Source of the DNA: Gemmobacter sp.
GTDB lineage: Bacteria; Pseudomonadota; Alphaproteobacteria; Rhodobacterales; Rhodobacteraceae
DNA length: 64,000 nucleotides
Assembly (NCBI RefSeq): GCF_034676705.1
Contig: NZ_JAUCBS010000013.1
Coordinates: 3,291,848-3,355,847, forward strand
Direction of reading: 5' to 3'
The notes beneath the pieces are model-generated. The model was given only the letters and a program-made list of their open reading frames with translations, ran no database searches and was not told the DNA's origin. The translations under genes were made by a program, and so were the position numbers. This document shows positions 8,248 through 15,930 of this stretch, one piece after another. Each line of letters starts with the position of its first letter. Positions within the stretch are counted from its first letter, which is position 1.

Positions 8248-10973
8248 TGTGTCCTCATCTTTTGATAGAGAGAAAATAGCTTTTCAAGGCGCTCCGTGTC
8301 ATTCCGGAAACGACGGCCGACATAGATTCGCTCAAGAACCTCATCGTTGCGATCATGTGCTGCGCGGAGGTTATCTGGCATTGTATCGGGATTGTAGAGA
8401 TCGGCGATCGTAGCAGGGAAATGTGCCTCACGAGCCAGAAGGATTTCCTCAGCACACTGCGTCAGATCTTCCTTGTTTTTTTCAGTGAGATTGGGCACGG
8501 GAAAGGTGTTCCAGCCAAGGGTATTGGAATAGCTGAAGTCAGTGCGCATCCGCACGCAAACGGTTCCAATCCAGACCCAATGCAATCGCGAAGCAATAAT
8601 TGACAAATTCCAAAGCGGAGAATCGTACAGCGCAAAATTTCTATCACCGATAATGTAATCATCAGATAGTAGATCGACGGGCAGAAACTCGCGATTCTCT
8701 GATGAAACTCTCGGCACAACTATCGCACTGTTAATCGACCAGCCGGCAATCTGAACAAACCGATGTGGGCGCGAAGCGAAGTCCCTTGTGGACTGAGCGG
8801 GGGACTCTGAACGGTTAGCAGCTACCTTTCTTAGACGATCTTCAATGAAGGCATTCTCACGCGCCTCATTAAGATCATCAGTTTCAATCCAAAGGCAATA
8901 TCTTTGCTTTCCGTTAATTAGTTCTTCAGAGCCAACAAAATGACGCACCATGCGCGCAACACGAGTATTTTTGCGAAGCTCGAAAGCTTCATCGGAGCTC
9001 AGAAAGAGGTGGCCGCCATCACGGGGCATGTTGCCAAACAACATCTTCGATTGTGGGCCAATCGGTTCATTTGATTTAGCTACAGCGGTTAATTGATTTG
9101 GCACCAAATAGGGGCCTATAGCGATACAATCACGCACCAAATCGCCGTCGTAAAGCTTTTTGGGGAGCGTCGCCGCTTTGGCTAAGCCGAGAATAATTAC
9201 CGTAACGCCAGCATTCTGGCTAGCCAAGTTGCTCCACTTGAAAGGGACGTGTGCAAACCGGATCTCAATGCCTCTGCTGAACGCTACCGGCCATATCTCT
9301 GATGCTTGCTGCCCTTGGCAAATGCTATTTGTTGTCACAAATGCAGCAACGGCGTTCGGCACTGTGGAACTGTATTCGAAGTACCTAGCGATCCACCCCG
9401 CTACGAAATCTGTGGTCTTGGCGAGCTTTGGATACTTCGTCCATGCGGCCTCCATATCTGATTTTTGCTCTGGAGACTGCCACTTACTCCCTCTGTAAGG
9501 AGGATTGCCACAAATATACGTCTCTCCCCCCTCATTCTCGAAATCAATCTGTGCCTGATCCAGTGGCGTGTGGAACAGGTCCTCGGCCTGAAACCGCACC
9601 CCGGTCCCGGTAGGCGGGCAGATCGACAGCCAGTCCAGCCGCAGGGCGTTGCCTTGGGTGATCCAGTTGCGGCGGTCCAGCGGCAGGAACTCAGCCCGGG
9701 CTTGCACCTCGCCGCGATAGGTCACGTCGCACTGGAACTCGGCGATGATCAGCGCCAGACGGGCGATTTCGGCGGCAAAGTCGCGCAGTTCGATCCCGCG
9801 GAAGTTGGTCTTCGGGATATCGGTCTTGCGATCCGCCTCACCCCGCCGCTTGTTGATCTCTGCCTCGATCGCCCGCATTTCCTTGTAGGCGATGACAAGG
9901 AAGTTGCCCGAACCGCAGGCGGGGTCAAACACCCTGATCTTGGCCATCCGGTTGCGCAGGTTCAGCAGTTTGCGGGGGTTGTCGCCCGCCTCCTCTAGCT
10001 GCGCGCGCAGGTCATCGAGAAAGAGCGGGTTCAGCACCTTCAGGATGTTCGGCACGGACGTGTAGTGCATACCCAGTGCCGATCGCTCGCCCTCATCCGC
10101 GACGGCTTGGATCATGGAGCCGAAGATGTCGGGGTTAATCTTGGTCCAGTCGAGGCTGCCGATGTGCAAAAGGTAGCTGCGCGCGATCTTGGAGAAACGC
10201 GGAACGTCAGTGTCGCCGGAAAAGAGACCGCCGTTGACATAGGGAAAAGCATTGGCCCAGTTGCGAAGACCGGACGCGGGGCGATCGGCGATCTTCGTGT
10301 TCATCGCCCGGAAGATTTCGCTGATCACCCAGTGGGTATTGCTGCTGTCCTTGTCGCTGAACTGGCCCACGGTGGTGGTGAACAGGGTGCCGCCATTGAA
10401 GATGCCGGTGTCCTCGGCGAAGAAGCAGAAGATCAGCCGCGCCATGAAGTGGTTCATGTCGTGGCGCCGCGCCTCGGTCCCCCATTCGGGGTTGTCCTTC
10501 AGAAGCTCGACATAGAGCCGGTTCAGGCGGCCAGTCGCCTTGATGTCAAAGGCGCTTTCGCGGATCTGCTTGACGGTAGTGATGCCTGCCAGCGGCAGGA
10601 AGAAGCCGAAGTGGTCGTGGAAGTCGGGATAGGCGCAGGCAACGGGCGGATCGTCCGAGGAGAGGTCTTCGGCCTCGAGCGTTTCGCCATCGGTCGCGAG
10701 GATGAACCGGGCCTTGGCGCGGGCAGTGGCAGGGCTAGCGCGTAGAGCGGCCAGCGTCGTCGAAACTTCGCCGGTCTGGCAGGTCGCAATGTGGATGTCA
10801 TTCGTCCGCAGGACGCCGCCAAGGTCGGACTTGTTGTAGGCAGGCGTCCGGAGACGCCGGATGGTCGTCTCTTTGAACCCGAAGGCCTCAAGGAACTGGA
10901 AGGGAAACTCCTGCCGATCGAAGGGTTTCTCGGCCAGTTCGGAAATGGCCTGTTCAATTTCTACGGCATTCAT
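8244..10973 (-). CDS. MmeI-like class I N6-adenine DNA methyltransferase without a visible nuclease domain
   Basis: 909 aa. Its layout matches the MmeI/YeeA-like branch: an N-terminal domain, a helical segment (NGGLFSGDTDVPRF near 247, RSALGMHYTS near 298), SAM-binding motif I FDPACGSGNFL (about 349-359), catalytic NPPY (about 490), then a ~400-residue target-recognition and C-terminal part. No PD-(D/E)xK motif is visible at the N-terminus, so it should modify DNA and not cut it. The start overlaps the fitB stop (ATGA). Base composition changes sharply near 9545, just before NPPY: the part encoding the N-terminus and SAM site is GC-rich, the part encoding target recognition is AT-rich. Likely the modification and specificity subunit of the operon. 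Confidence 0.85.
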   Translation of the reverse strand: MNAVEIEQAISELAEKPFDRQEFPFQFLEAFGFKETTIRRLRTPAYNKSDLGGVLRTNDIHIATCQTGEVSTTLAALRASPATARAKARFILATDGETLEAEDLSSDDPPVACAYPDFHDHFGFFLPLAGITTVKQIRESAFDIKATGRLNRLYVELLKDNPEWGTEARRHDMNHFMARLIFCFFAEDTGIFNGGTLFTTTVGQFSDKDSSNTHWVISEIFRAMNTKIADRPASGLRNWANAFPYVNGGLFSGDTDVPRFSKIARSYLLHIGSLDWTKINPDIFGSMIQAVADEGERSALGMHYTSVPNILKVLNPLFLDDLRAQLEEAGDNPRKLLNLRNRMAKIRVFDPACGSGNFLVIAYKEMRAIEAEINKRRGEADRKTDIPKTNFRGIELRDFAAEIARLALIIAEFQCDVTYRGEVQARAEFLPLDRRNWITQGNALRLDWLSICPPTGTGVRFQAEDLFHTPLDQAQIDFENEGGETYICGNPPYRGSKWQSPEQKSDMEAAWTKYPKLAKTTDFVAGWIARYFEYSSTVPNAVAAFVTTNSICQGQQASEIWPVAFSRGIEIRFAHVPFKWSNLASQNAGVTVIILGLAKAATLPKKLYDGDLVRDCIAIGPYLVPNQLTAVAKSNEPIGPQSKMLFGNMPRDGGHLFLSSDEAFELRKNTRVARMVRHFVGSEELINGKQRYCLWIETDDLNEARENAFIEDRLRKVAANRSESPAQSTRDFASRPHRFVQIAGWSINSAIVVPRVSSENREFLPVDLLSDDYIIGDRNFALYDSPLWNLSIIASRLHWVWIGTVCVRMRTDFSYSNTLGWNTFPVPNLTEKNKEDLTQCAEEILLAREAHFPATIADLYNPDTMPDNLRAAHDRNDEVLERIYVGRRFRNDTERLEKLFSLYQKMRTQ

Positions 10974-11392
10974 TGGTCGTTCCAGGGGTTAATCACACGA
11001 AGTCCGCATCCGTCGAAATCCTTGACGTTGCGCGTGGCAAGGGGGGCGTCTGTTACGCGGGCGATCGCCGCGATCTGGCAATCAGCCTCAGCGATCGGGC
11101 GGCCCGCAGCACGGCGCTGGGCTGCGATTTCGGCGTAGGGGCGCGCCGCGACTGTGTCGAAGGGAAGGATGCGCCCCTGGAAATCTTGATCGATCATTGC
11201 GTCGACAGCCAATTGCAGCCGATCGCGGCGCTGTCCTTCTGGCAGATACGCCACCCCGGCGCGCAGTTCCGCCTCGGTGACGGCCGAGATGAACAGATCG
11301 GCAGCGTCATGCTGACCGAACCAGTCAAGCACAGCCTGCGCTGGTTCGGCACGCATGAGTTCTGAGATCACGTTGGTATCGAGCAGGATCAT
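10970..11392 (-). CDS. fitB: PIN-domain toxin, FitB/VapC family
   Basis: 140 aa PIN-domain ribonuclease. The acidic residues expected for the family are visible: MILLDTNVISE, TEAELRAG, PIAEADCQIAAIA and a C-terminal TRNVKDF. It begins three bases after the antitoxin gene and overlaps the methyltransferase start by ATGA. The toxin is therefore translated from the same message as the restriction genes, which is unusual for a simple stabilisation pair and suggests a shared regulatory or fail-safe role. Confidence 0.85.
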   Translation of the reverse strand: MILLDTNVISELMRAEPAQAVLDWFGQHDAADLFISAVTEAELRAGVAYLPEGQRRDRLQLAVDAMIDQDFQGRILPFDTVAARPYAEIAAQRRAAGRPIAEADCQIAAIARVTDAPLATRNVKDFDGCGLRVINPWNDQ

Positions 11393-11395
11393 GGA

Positions 11396-11638
11396 TCACT
11401 CAAGGTCAGGCGCTGGGCGCAGCGGTGTGCGCTTTGCGGGCGGCAGGTCGACACCGCCCAGCGCCGCAAATCTTGCGTGTATCGATTGGCCCAGATTGCG
11501 CGGGGCACCGGGCTGGCCTACGACTTGCCGCAGTATATCCCGCGCCTCTTCTTCCATCGAGCGACCGTGTTCGGCCGCCCGCACCCGCAGGCGGCGCTTG
11601 ATGTCGTCGTCGAGATTGCGAATCGTGATGCTGGCCAT
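11396..11638 (-). CDS. fitA: ribbon-helix-helix antitoxin, FitA family
   Basis: 80 aa from the ATG at 11638, with GGGAGG before it. MASITIRNLDDDIKRRLRVRA is the ribbon-helix-helix DNA-binding motif of FitA/VapB antitoxins, followed by HGRSMEEEARDIL and a proline-rich tail that would wrap the toxin. FitA-type antitoxins bind palindromes in their own promoter together with the toxin. Two matching palindromes lie immediately upstream, so FitA probably represses the whole eight-gene operon. Confidence 0.85.
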   Translation of the reverse strand: MASITIRNLDDDIKRRLRVRAAEHGRSMEEEARDILRQVVGQPGAPRNLGQSIHARFAALGGVDLPPAKRTPLRPAPDLE

Positions 11639-11649
11639 GACGCCCTCCC

Positions 11650-11689
11650 TTGCAACTGCAAAGGTAGGCAATGATTGCACTGCAATCAA
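11650..11689 (-). promoter_or_regulatory. promoter with two FitA-type operators
   Basis: On the minus strand, TTGATT (11684-11689) and TACCTT (11661-11666) are 17 bases apart, a plausible sigma70-type promoter. A perfect palindrome GATTGCA-N-TGCAATC (11673-11687) covers the -35 edge and spacer. A second palindrome TTGCA-NN-TGCAA (11650-11661) starts at the end of the -10 element. Both share the TTGCA/TGCAA half-site. The -35 overlaps the integrase stop codon. This is the only promoter-like site seen before the operon 11638-1946. Confidence 0.6.
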
Positions 11690-12948
11690 GCGACGTTCGA
11701 CCTGGCGCTGGCGGTTTCGCCCTCCCCCACCACCCTGAGCCTCGGCTTCAGCATCTCACCCACGGCGTTCACCCCTGCCCGCAGGGGCGCGTCGATCAGG
11801 TGGGCGTAGCGTTGGGTGGTGCCGATCTGGGTGTGGCCAAGGAGGCGGCCGATCATTTCCAGTGAGGCGCCGCCGGAGACCAGAAGGGACGCGAAGGTGT
11901 GGCGCAGGTCGTGGATGCGGACGTCGGGGATCTGGGCGACCTTCTGCATCTTGGGCCAGAAGCGCTTGGGATCGCCGACCGGCTGGTCAGGCACATCGCC
12001 GGGGAAGAGGAACGGGCAGCCCTTCGGCACGATCTCGCGGCGGAGGCGGATCAGCGCGACGGCCTCGTGCGAGATCGGCACGCGGTGGATGCGGCGCTGC
12101 TTGGTGTAGGCGGCCTGCTTGGTCCAGATGGCGAGATCGAGGTTAAACTGGTCGAACGTGGCCGTGCGCACCTCGCCGAGCCGGGCGCCGGTCAGCATGC
12201 AAAGGCGGATGATGCTGGCCGCGCGCTGATCCTCGTCTACGGCCAGGGCATTGGCCAGACGTTCGATTTCTTCGAAGGACAGGAACCGATCGCGGGCGAC
12301 CTCGGGGCGGCGCCGGAACCCGAATGCCGGGTTGTCGGATCGCATCTTCCAAAGCATGGCCAGATTGAACATCTTGCGCAGCATCTCGCCCGCCCGGTTT
12401 GCCCGCACCGGCGTGGGCTTGGGCGGGGCCAGCTTCTTGCGCCGCTTCTGGGTGGGCTTCTTCTTCGAGGGCCGCGCCCGCCCAGCGGCGATCTTGGTCA
12501 GGAGGCGATCGACGTCCGTTGGGGTGATGTCCGCCACCTTACGATTCTTCCACTCTGGCAGAACCAGCTTTTCCAGCATGCTCTTTTGGTCCGATGCGTT
12601 GGTCGGGGCGAGTTTCGGCAGGTGTTCCTCAATGAAGCGCTCGGCCAGTTCCTTGACCGTCGGCGCGCCGCGGGCCGCCTTACGGGTATCAAGCGGGTCA
12701 TCCCCACGATCGATTTCGCGGATCAGGCGCTTGGCTTCATCCCGGGCGGCCGTGACCGACCATGTCGGCCAGACCCCGATCGTGAAGCGCTTCTGCTGGC
12801 CTGCAATCCGGTAGATCAGGACGAAGCCCTTGCGCCCGGTGGTATAGACGCAGAGCCCAAAGCCCGGGGTGTCCTCGTCGAAGAGGACGTACTTGCGGCT
12901 GCCGATTTCGGCAGCCTTTACAACGCGTTCAGAGAGTTTTGCCTTCAT
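11686..12948 (-). CDS. int: tyrosine recombinase (prophage A integrase)
   Basis: 420 aa. It has an N-terminal DUF4102-like integrase arm-binding domain (VLFDEDTPGFGLCVYTTGRKGFVLIYRI), a SAM-like core-binding domain (about 80-200, with a basic linker PSKKKPTQKRRKKL) and a C-terminal catalytic domain. Catalytic residues visible are Arg in TGARLGEVR, His-x-x-Arg in IHDLRHTFAS, the second His in GHTQIGTTQRY, and the Tyr in that segment. It is about 60% identical by eye to the integrase of prophage B. Its gene points toward the left attachment site, with the defence operon between them. Confidence 0.92.
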   Translation of the reverse strand: MKAKLSERVVKAAEIGSRKYVLFDEDTPGFGLCVYTTGRKGFVLIYRIAGQQKRFTIGVWPTWSVTAARDEAKRLIREIDRGDDPLDTRKAARGAPTVKELAERFIEEHLPKLAPTNASDQKSMLEKLVLPEWKNRKVADITPTDVDRLLTKIAAGRARPSKKKPTQKRRKKLAPPKPTPVRANRAGEMLRKMFNLAMLWKMRSDNPAFGFRRRPEVARDRFLSFEEIERLANALAVDEDQRAASIIRLCMLTGARLGEVRTATFDQFNLDLAIWTKQAAYTKQRRIHRVPISHEAVALIRLRREIVPKGCPFLFPGDVPDQPVGDPKRFWPKMQKVAQIPDVRIHDLRHTFASLLVSGGASLEMIGRLLGHTQIGTTQRYAHLIDAPLRAGVNAVGEMLKPRLRVVGEGETASARSNVA

Positions 12949-13090
12949 GTGACACTCCTTTCACCCGCAGTCAGCGACGACCAGCGGCGCGGAGCAATGT
13001 CTCATTCGGGCCAAAGCGGCGCAGAGGCGGAAACCGGCGGAAAGGTCCGGGGAATTGCGCCGGTCAGGGCGGCGCTGGGCGGGGTGGAGG

Positions 13091-13684
13091 CTATTCGGGG
13101 CGAAGCCTGCCCCAGAAGCCTCTGATCTTCTTGCGGATTGTCGAAGGATCAGGCGAATCCCCGTTGACCGACCGGCCGAGGAACCATTCGACCATGTCGT
13201 CGATCAGCTCCTTCTGCTTCTCAGGAAGGCCCTTGTCATGCATCCGGCAGATGATCTCGCAGTAGAACCCGTCCCAGTCATAGCGGGATTGTGCGCCGGG
13301 GCCCGACACGACCCGGCGCACAAGGTTGTTTTCGTCCTCAAATCGTTCGATTTCGGCGGCCGTGACCAGCACGTCGCTGGCGAGAACCTTCACGCCTTCA
13401 GCCGGATCGATGATTTTCAGCGCTTTGCTGCAACTGGGGGGGCGGGCGCGTCGGATGAACACATGCCGCTCCGCATCGCCGTAGGACCGAAACAACGGGC
13501 GCACCGAAGCAGGCGCAATCACCGCCCAGCTGGCTTCGGTCCCATCTTCGAACTCGACGTCAGCCAAAGCGATCCGAAGCTCGAGCTTCTCAGCGAGAGC
13601 CCAGTCGAGGATCTGCAAGTGCGTGCAATCCCAGCGGGCGGCAAGATCAACAACAGAATAGAAATCCCTGGGCGGAAACCCCAT
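13091..13684 (-). CDS. conserved prophage regulator-region protein, unknown function
   Basis: 197 aa from the ATG at 13684; an upstream in-frame start at 13732 would add a poor Gly/Lys-rich stretch. The prophage B protein at 52709-53305 is a clear homologue in the same place: MG-PPR-F-----AARW at the start, and a C-terminal helix ending in IRKK followed by W-RLR. The N-terminus (DLAARWDCTHLQILDWALAEKLEL) looks like a helix-turn-helix of the excisionase/MerR type. The minus-strand position opposite the early genes fits a lysogeny or integration regulator. This is inference; the family is not one I can name. Confidence 0.6.
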   Translation of the reverse strand: MGFPPRDFYSVVDLAARWDCTHLQILDWALAEKLELRIALADVEFEDGTEASWAVIAPASVRPLFRSYGDAERHVFIRRARPPSCSKALKIIDPAEGVKVLASDVLVTAAEIERFEDENNLVRRVVSGPGAQSRYDWDGFYCEIICRMHDKGLPEKQKELIDDMVEWFLGRSVNGDSPDPSTIRKKIRGFWGRLRPE

Positions 13685-13832
13685 CACCTGCCTCCCGTCA
13701 CCGCCCTCCTTTTTTCCGGCCCCTGAACGCACAGGGGCCGTGCACCTCGCCCTTCCGGGCGCGGCGACGTTTCGGCGAATCTGTTGTGAACTGCTCCCCT
13801 TCAGATTGTCATAAACCTGTCGCCAAGCAAGC

Positions 13833-13870
13833 CGGTTGCGCGGTGCGTTTCGCCGGTTGAACTACGGTTG
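13833..13870. promoter_or_regulatory. candidate operator: three CGGTTG repeats
   Basis: CGGTTG occurs at 13833, 13854 and 13865, the last two as CGGTTGAAC. They lie in the 315-bp divergent gap (13685-13999) between the minus-strand regulator and the plus-strand early genes, where phage operators are expected. The region also holds an 8-bp-stem hairpin at 13718-13739 with no T-run. Confidence 0.35.
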
Positions 13871-13999
13871 AACGGGAGCGGCGTAATTCCCTTTTCCTTT
13901 CCGCCGGTTTCCGCCTCTTCGCCGGTCCCGGCCCCGTGCTTGCCTCTCCTGGCCGATGACTGGCCCCGATCCTTGGGGCGGCGGCGCGAGGAGAAACTC

Positions 14000-14254
14000 A
14001 TGGATACCAATCCCTTGAAGGAGGCAGGCGCCGATCAGGCGCTCTTGGATGGCTGGCTCGATCGGGCGGAACTGGCACGGCAACTGGCCCTTTCCGTCGA
14101 CACGTTGCAGCGCTGGGAAACCCGGCGCGTGGGCCCTCCTTGCGTCCGCGTCGGCCGCAAGGTGCTCTACCGGAAGGAGGCAGTTCGCGACTGGCTGAAG
14201 GAGCAGGAAGCCCGCAAGACCGGCCAGCACAAGGCCGTGGCCGGGCGGCGCTGA
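14000..14254 (+). CDS. small HTH DNA-binding protein (excisionase-like)
   Basis: 84 aa from the ATG at 14000, preceded by GAGGAG. WLDRAELARQLALSVDTLQRWETRRVGPPCVRVGRKVLY is a MerR-type winged helix as in phage excisionases and AlpA-like regulators. Prophage B has a close counterpart (53894-54139). It is the first gene of the plus-strand early operon, so it may control the switch or excision. Confidence 0.75.
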   Translation: MDTNPLKEAGADQALLDGWLDRAELARQLALSVDTLQRWETRRVGPPCVRVGRKVLYRKEAVRDWLKEQEARKTGQHKAVAGRR

Positions 14255-14255
14255 G

Positions 14256-14462
14256 ATGGGGGCGCCGATGACCAAACTCACCCCTGAAGGCCGGTTTCCG
14301 GTGGCGGCCCTGATCGCCGAGGCCCAGCGCGAACTTGACCTGCGGCGCCAGTTCTACTGGGCCCGGGTTCGGGCCGGAAAGATGCGCCAGGACGACGCGC
14401 ACCTGCGGATCGCGCTGATGGAGGCGATCGTGAAGCGGCTGACGGTGACGGCCGCACTATGA
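14256..14462 (+). CDS. small conserved early phage protein
   Basis: 68 aa, helical and basic. It is homologous to 56063-56272 of prophage B: GRF-V--LI-EAQRE near residue 12, and a conserved end (DAHLRIALMEAIVKRLT against DADRRIDLMEAIVTRLT). Its stop overlaps the initiator start. The start at 14256 aligns with the prophage B start. The function is unknown; coupling to the initiator gene suggests a replication accessory role. Confidence 0.65.
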   Translation: MGAPMTKLTPEGRFPVAALIAEAQRELDLRRQFYWARVRAGKMRQDDAHLRIALMEAIVKRLTVTAAL

Positions 14463-15388
14463 GCCATCGTGCCACCAACTGGGCGATCCAGCAGCGCGGG
14501 CTGGCGCCTGCGACCAAGCTCGTCCTCTGGCATCTCTGCGACCGGCACAACCCGGATTACGGATGTTTCCCGTCGCAGGACCAGTTGGCGGCCGATGCCG
14601 AAATCTCTCGCGCCAGCTTGAACACCCACCTCGACAAGCTGGAACAGGCCGGGCTGATCCGCCGCGAACGGCGCTTTGCCGAAGACACAAAACGCCAGCG
14701 GACGACCCGGTACTTCCTCGGCTTCGAGGAGGAATTTGCCCCAAAGCCATGTCCAGATTCTGGACATGGGTCGACCCCGGAGCCGTGTCCAGATTTGGCG
14801 AAAAGCCGTGTCCAGAATCTGGACACTAACCCTGTAAGTAAAGAACCAGTAATTACTACCGCGCGTGACGCGGGCGCGACGCGCGAGGGTCGGCTCGAGG
14901 TTTCGGCTGACGACGAGGGCCCCGATCTGGACGCGGCAGAGGCCGCCTGCCTTGCCGCCTGCGGCGAGGGCATGGCACCGGCAGCGAAGGCAGCAATCAC
15001 CGGCACGACGGCCACAATCGGCGCCTGGCTGAAATCGGGCTACGACCTCGAACTGGACGTGCTGCCGGTCATCGCCGAACGGACGGCCAAGCCTCGCGGC
15101 AGCCCGATCCGGACGTGGGAGTATTTCGCCCAAGCGATCGCAGCGCGCCATGCCAAGCGGATCGCCCAGGCGGCACGGTCGCAAGGGGCTGGGGAAGCTG
15201 GCGCTGGCCCTACCGTTGCGTCCGGAGGCCAAACCGTTTCGCCCGAGGACCGACTGGCGCGCCTGGCCGCCTGGCTGAACTCGGGGGCCTACGTGCCGCC
15301 CAGCGCCGTCACGAACACCCAGCGCGATGCGCTGCTGCGGGCAGGCCTTGTCACCGAGGCCACCCTGCGCGCCCACCAAATCTACTAG
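14459..15388 (+). CDS. replication initiator-like winged-helix protein with internal origin
   Basis: 309 aa. The N-terminal ~85 residues are an HTH_36-type winged helix (WAIQQRGLAPATKLVLWHL ... GCFPSQDQLAADAEISRASLNTHLDKLEQAGLIRRERR), typical of phage initiators analogous to lambda O. The middle (about 95-135) is a low-complexity linker whose DNA carries the iterons at 14750-14825. The C-terminal part (ending RAHQIY) is conserved in prophage B. The ATG overlaps the previous stop (ATGA). Confidence 0.8.
   Translation: MSHRATNWAIQQRGLAPATKLVLWHLCDRHNPDYGCFPSQDQLAADAEISRASLNTHLDKLEQAGLIRRERRFAEDTKRQRTTRYFLGFEEEFAPKPCPDSGHGSTPEPCPDLAKSRVQNLDTNPVSKEPVITTARDAGATREGRLEVSADDEGPDLDAAEAACLAACGEGMAPAAKAAITGTTATIGAWLKSGYDLELDVLPVIAERTAKPRGSPIRTWEYFAQAIAARHAKRIAQAARSQGAGEAGAGPTVASGGQTVSPEDRLARLAAWLNSGAYVPPSAVTNTQRDALLRAGLVTEATLRAHQIY
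14750..14862. other. candidate replication origin: palindromic iterons plus AT-rich segment
   Basis: TGTCCAGATTCTGGACA at 14750-14766, a half-site TGTCCAGA at 14786, and TGTCCAGAATCTGGACA at 14809-14825 lie inside the initiator gene. An AT-rich stretch follows (14826-14862, GTAAGTAAAGAACC and AGTAATTACTAC). The iteron-then-AT-rich order inside the initiator gene is that of lambda ori in gene O. Confidence 0.7.
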
Positions 15389-15408
15389 CCCCGAAGGAGG
15401 CCCCCCAA

Positions 15409-15930
15409 TTGCGCCTGACGCCCCGCGAGATCGAGGATCGCCTCGAGGAAGCCGCCTACACCCTGAGGAACCTGCCTGAGAAAGACCGCCCCCGCGGCTA
15501 CGGCAATTCCTGGCCCCCGGTGGTGCACGATGCCAAGCACGCCTACGGCTACACACCCGAACGGCCGATGCGGGTGATCCCCAGCGCCGCCGCCATCAGC
15601 CGCATGGAGGAATGCTTCGACTGGCTCCTGATGCTGAACCCTGAGGACGCCCGGATCGTCTGGCTGCGGGCCGAGGGTGCCCGCTGGCGGCAGGTCTGTA
15701 TTCGCGCCGGTGTGGTGCGATCGACAGCCTGGCGGCGCTGGGCGGCCGCCCTTCTGACCATCTCGAAGAAGCTGGAAAAGCTCGACAAATCAAAGGGCAA
15801 AGGCAAGGGCGCAAAACCCCTCACCGCAATCACCCGCACTGCCCTGCGCGAAAACGGCGCGGACACCGAAAACAACCGGCCCGATCCGTCGAACTTCGGG
15901 CGCGACACTTTCCCGGGTTTTGACGCATAA
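15409..15930 (+). CDS. DUF6362-like phage protein
   Basis: 173 aa from a TTG at 15409, eight bases after GAAGGAGG. It is strongly conserved with 59335-59805 of prophage B: EDRLEEAA, GYGNSWP, HDAKHAYGY, EDARIVWLRAEGARWRQVC. The segment WRQVCIRAGVVRSTAWRRW is a helix-turn-helix, so it probably binds DNA. It follows the initiator in both prophages, the place of a replication partner or late regulator. The C-terminal ~40 residues are basic and variable. Confidence 0.7.
   Translation: MRLTPREIEDRLEEAAYTLRNLPEKDRPRGYGNSWPPVVHDAKHAYGYTPERPMRVIPSAAAISRMEECFDWLLMLNPEDARIVWLRAEGARWRQVCIRAGVVRSTAWRRWAAALLTISKKLEKLDKSKGKGKGAKPLTAITRTALRENGADTENNRPDPSNFGRDTFPGFDA

Larger units (their letters stand above)
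13021..13920. repeat. imperfect inverted repeat flanking the regulator region
   Basis: Bases 13021-13063 and 13878-13920 are inverted copies of each other over 43 positions with about seven mismatches; the core GGCGGAAACCGGCGGAAAGG appears on opposite strands. They enclose the 13091-13684 gene and the divergent promoter region. The copies could be a duplicated operator or the ends of an invertible segment. Confidence 0.5.

Noticed and set aside
5188..10973. Identification of the operon as DISARM or BREX
   Set aside because: No DUF1998 protein, PglZ, BrxC or other hallmark gene is present; only the methylase, helicase and PLD types overlap with DISARM.
13718..13739. 8-bp-stem hairpin as a transcription terminator
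   Set aside because: The T-run is on the wrong side for plus-strand transcription, and the minus strand has A after the stem.
14750..14825. TGTCCAGA repeats as a CRISPR-like array or LexA-type operators
   Set aside because: Only three short palindromic sites at uneven spacing inside a coding region; conservation of layout in prophage B points to origin iterons. No CRISPR array was seen anywhere in the window.
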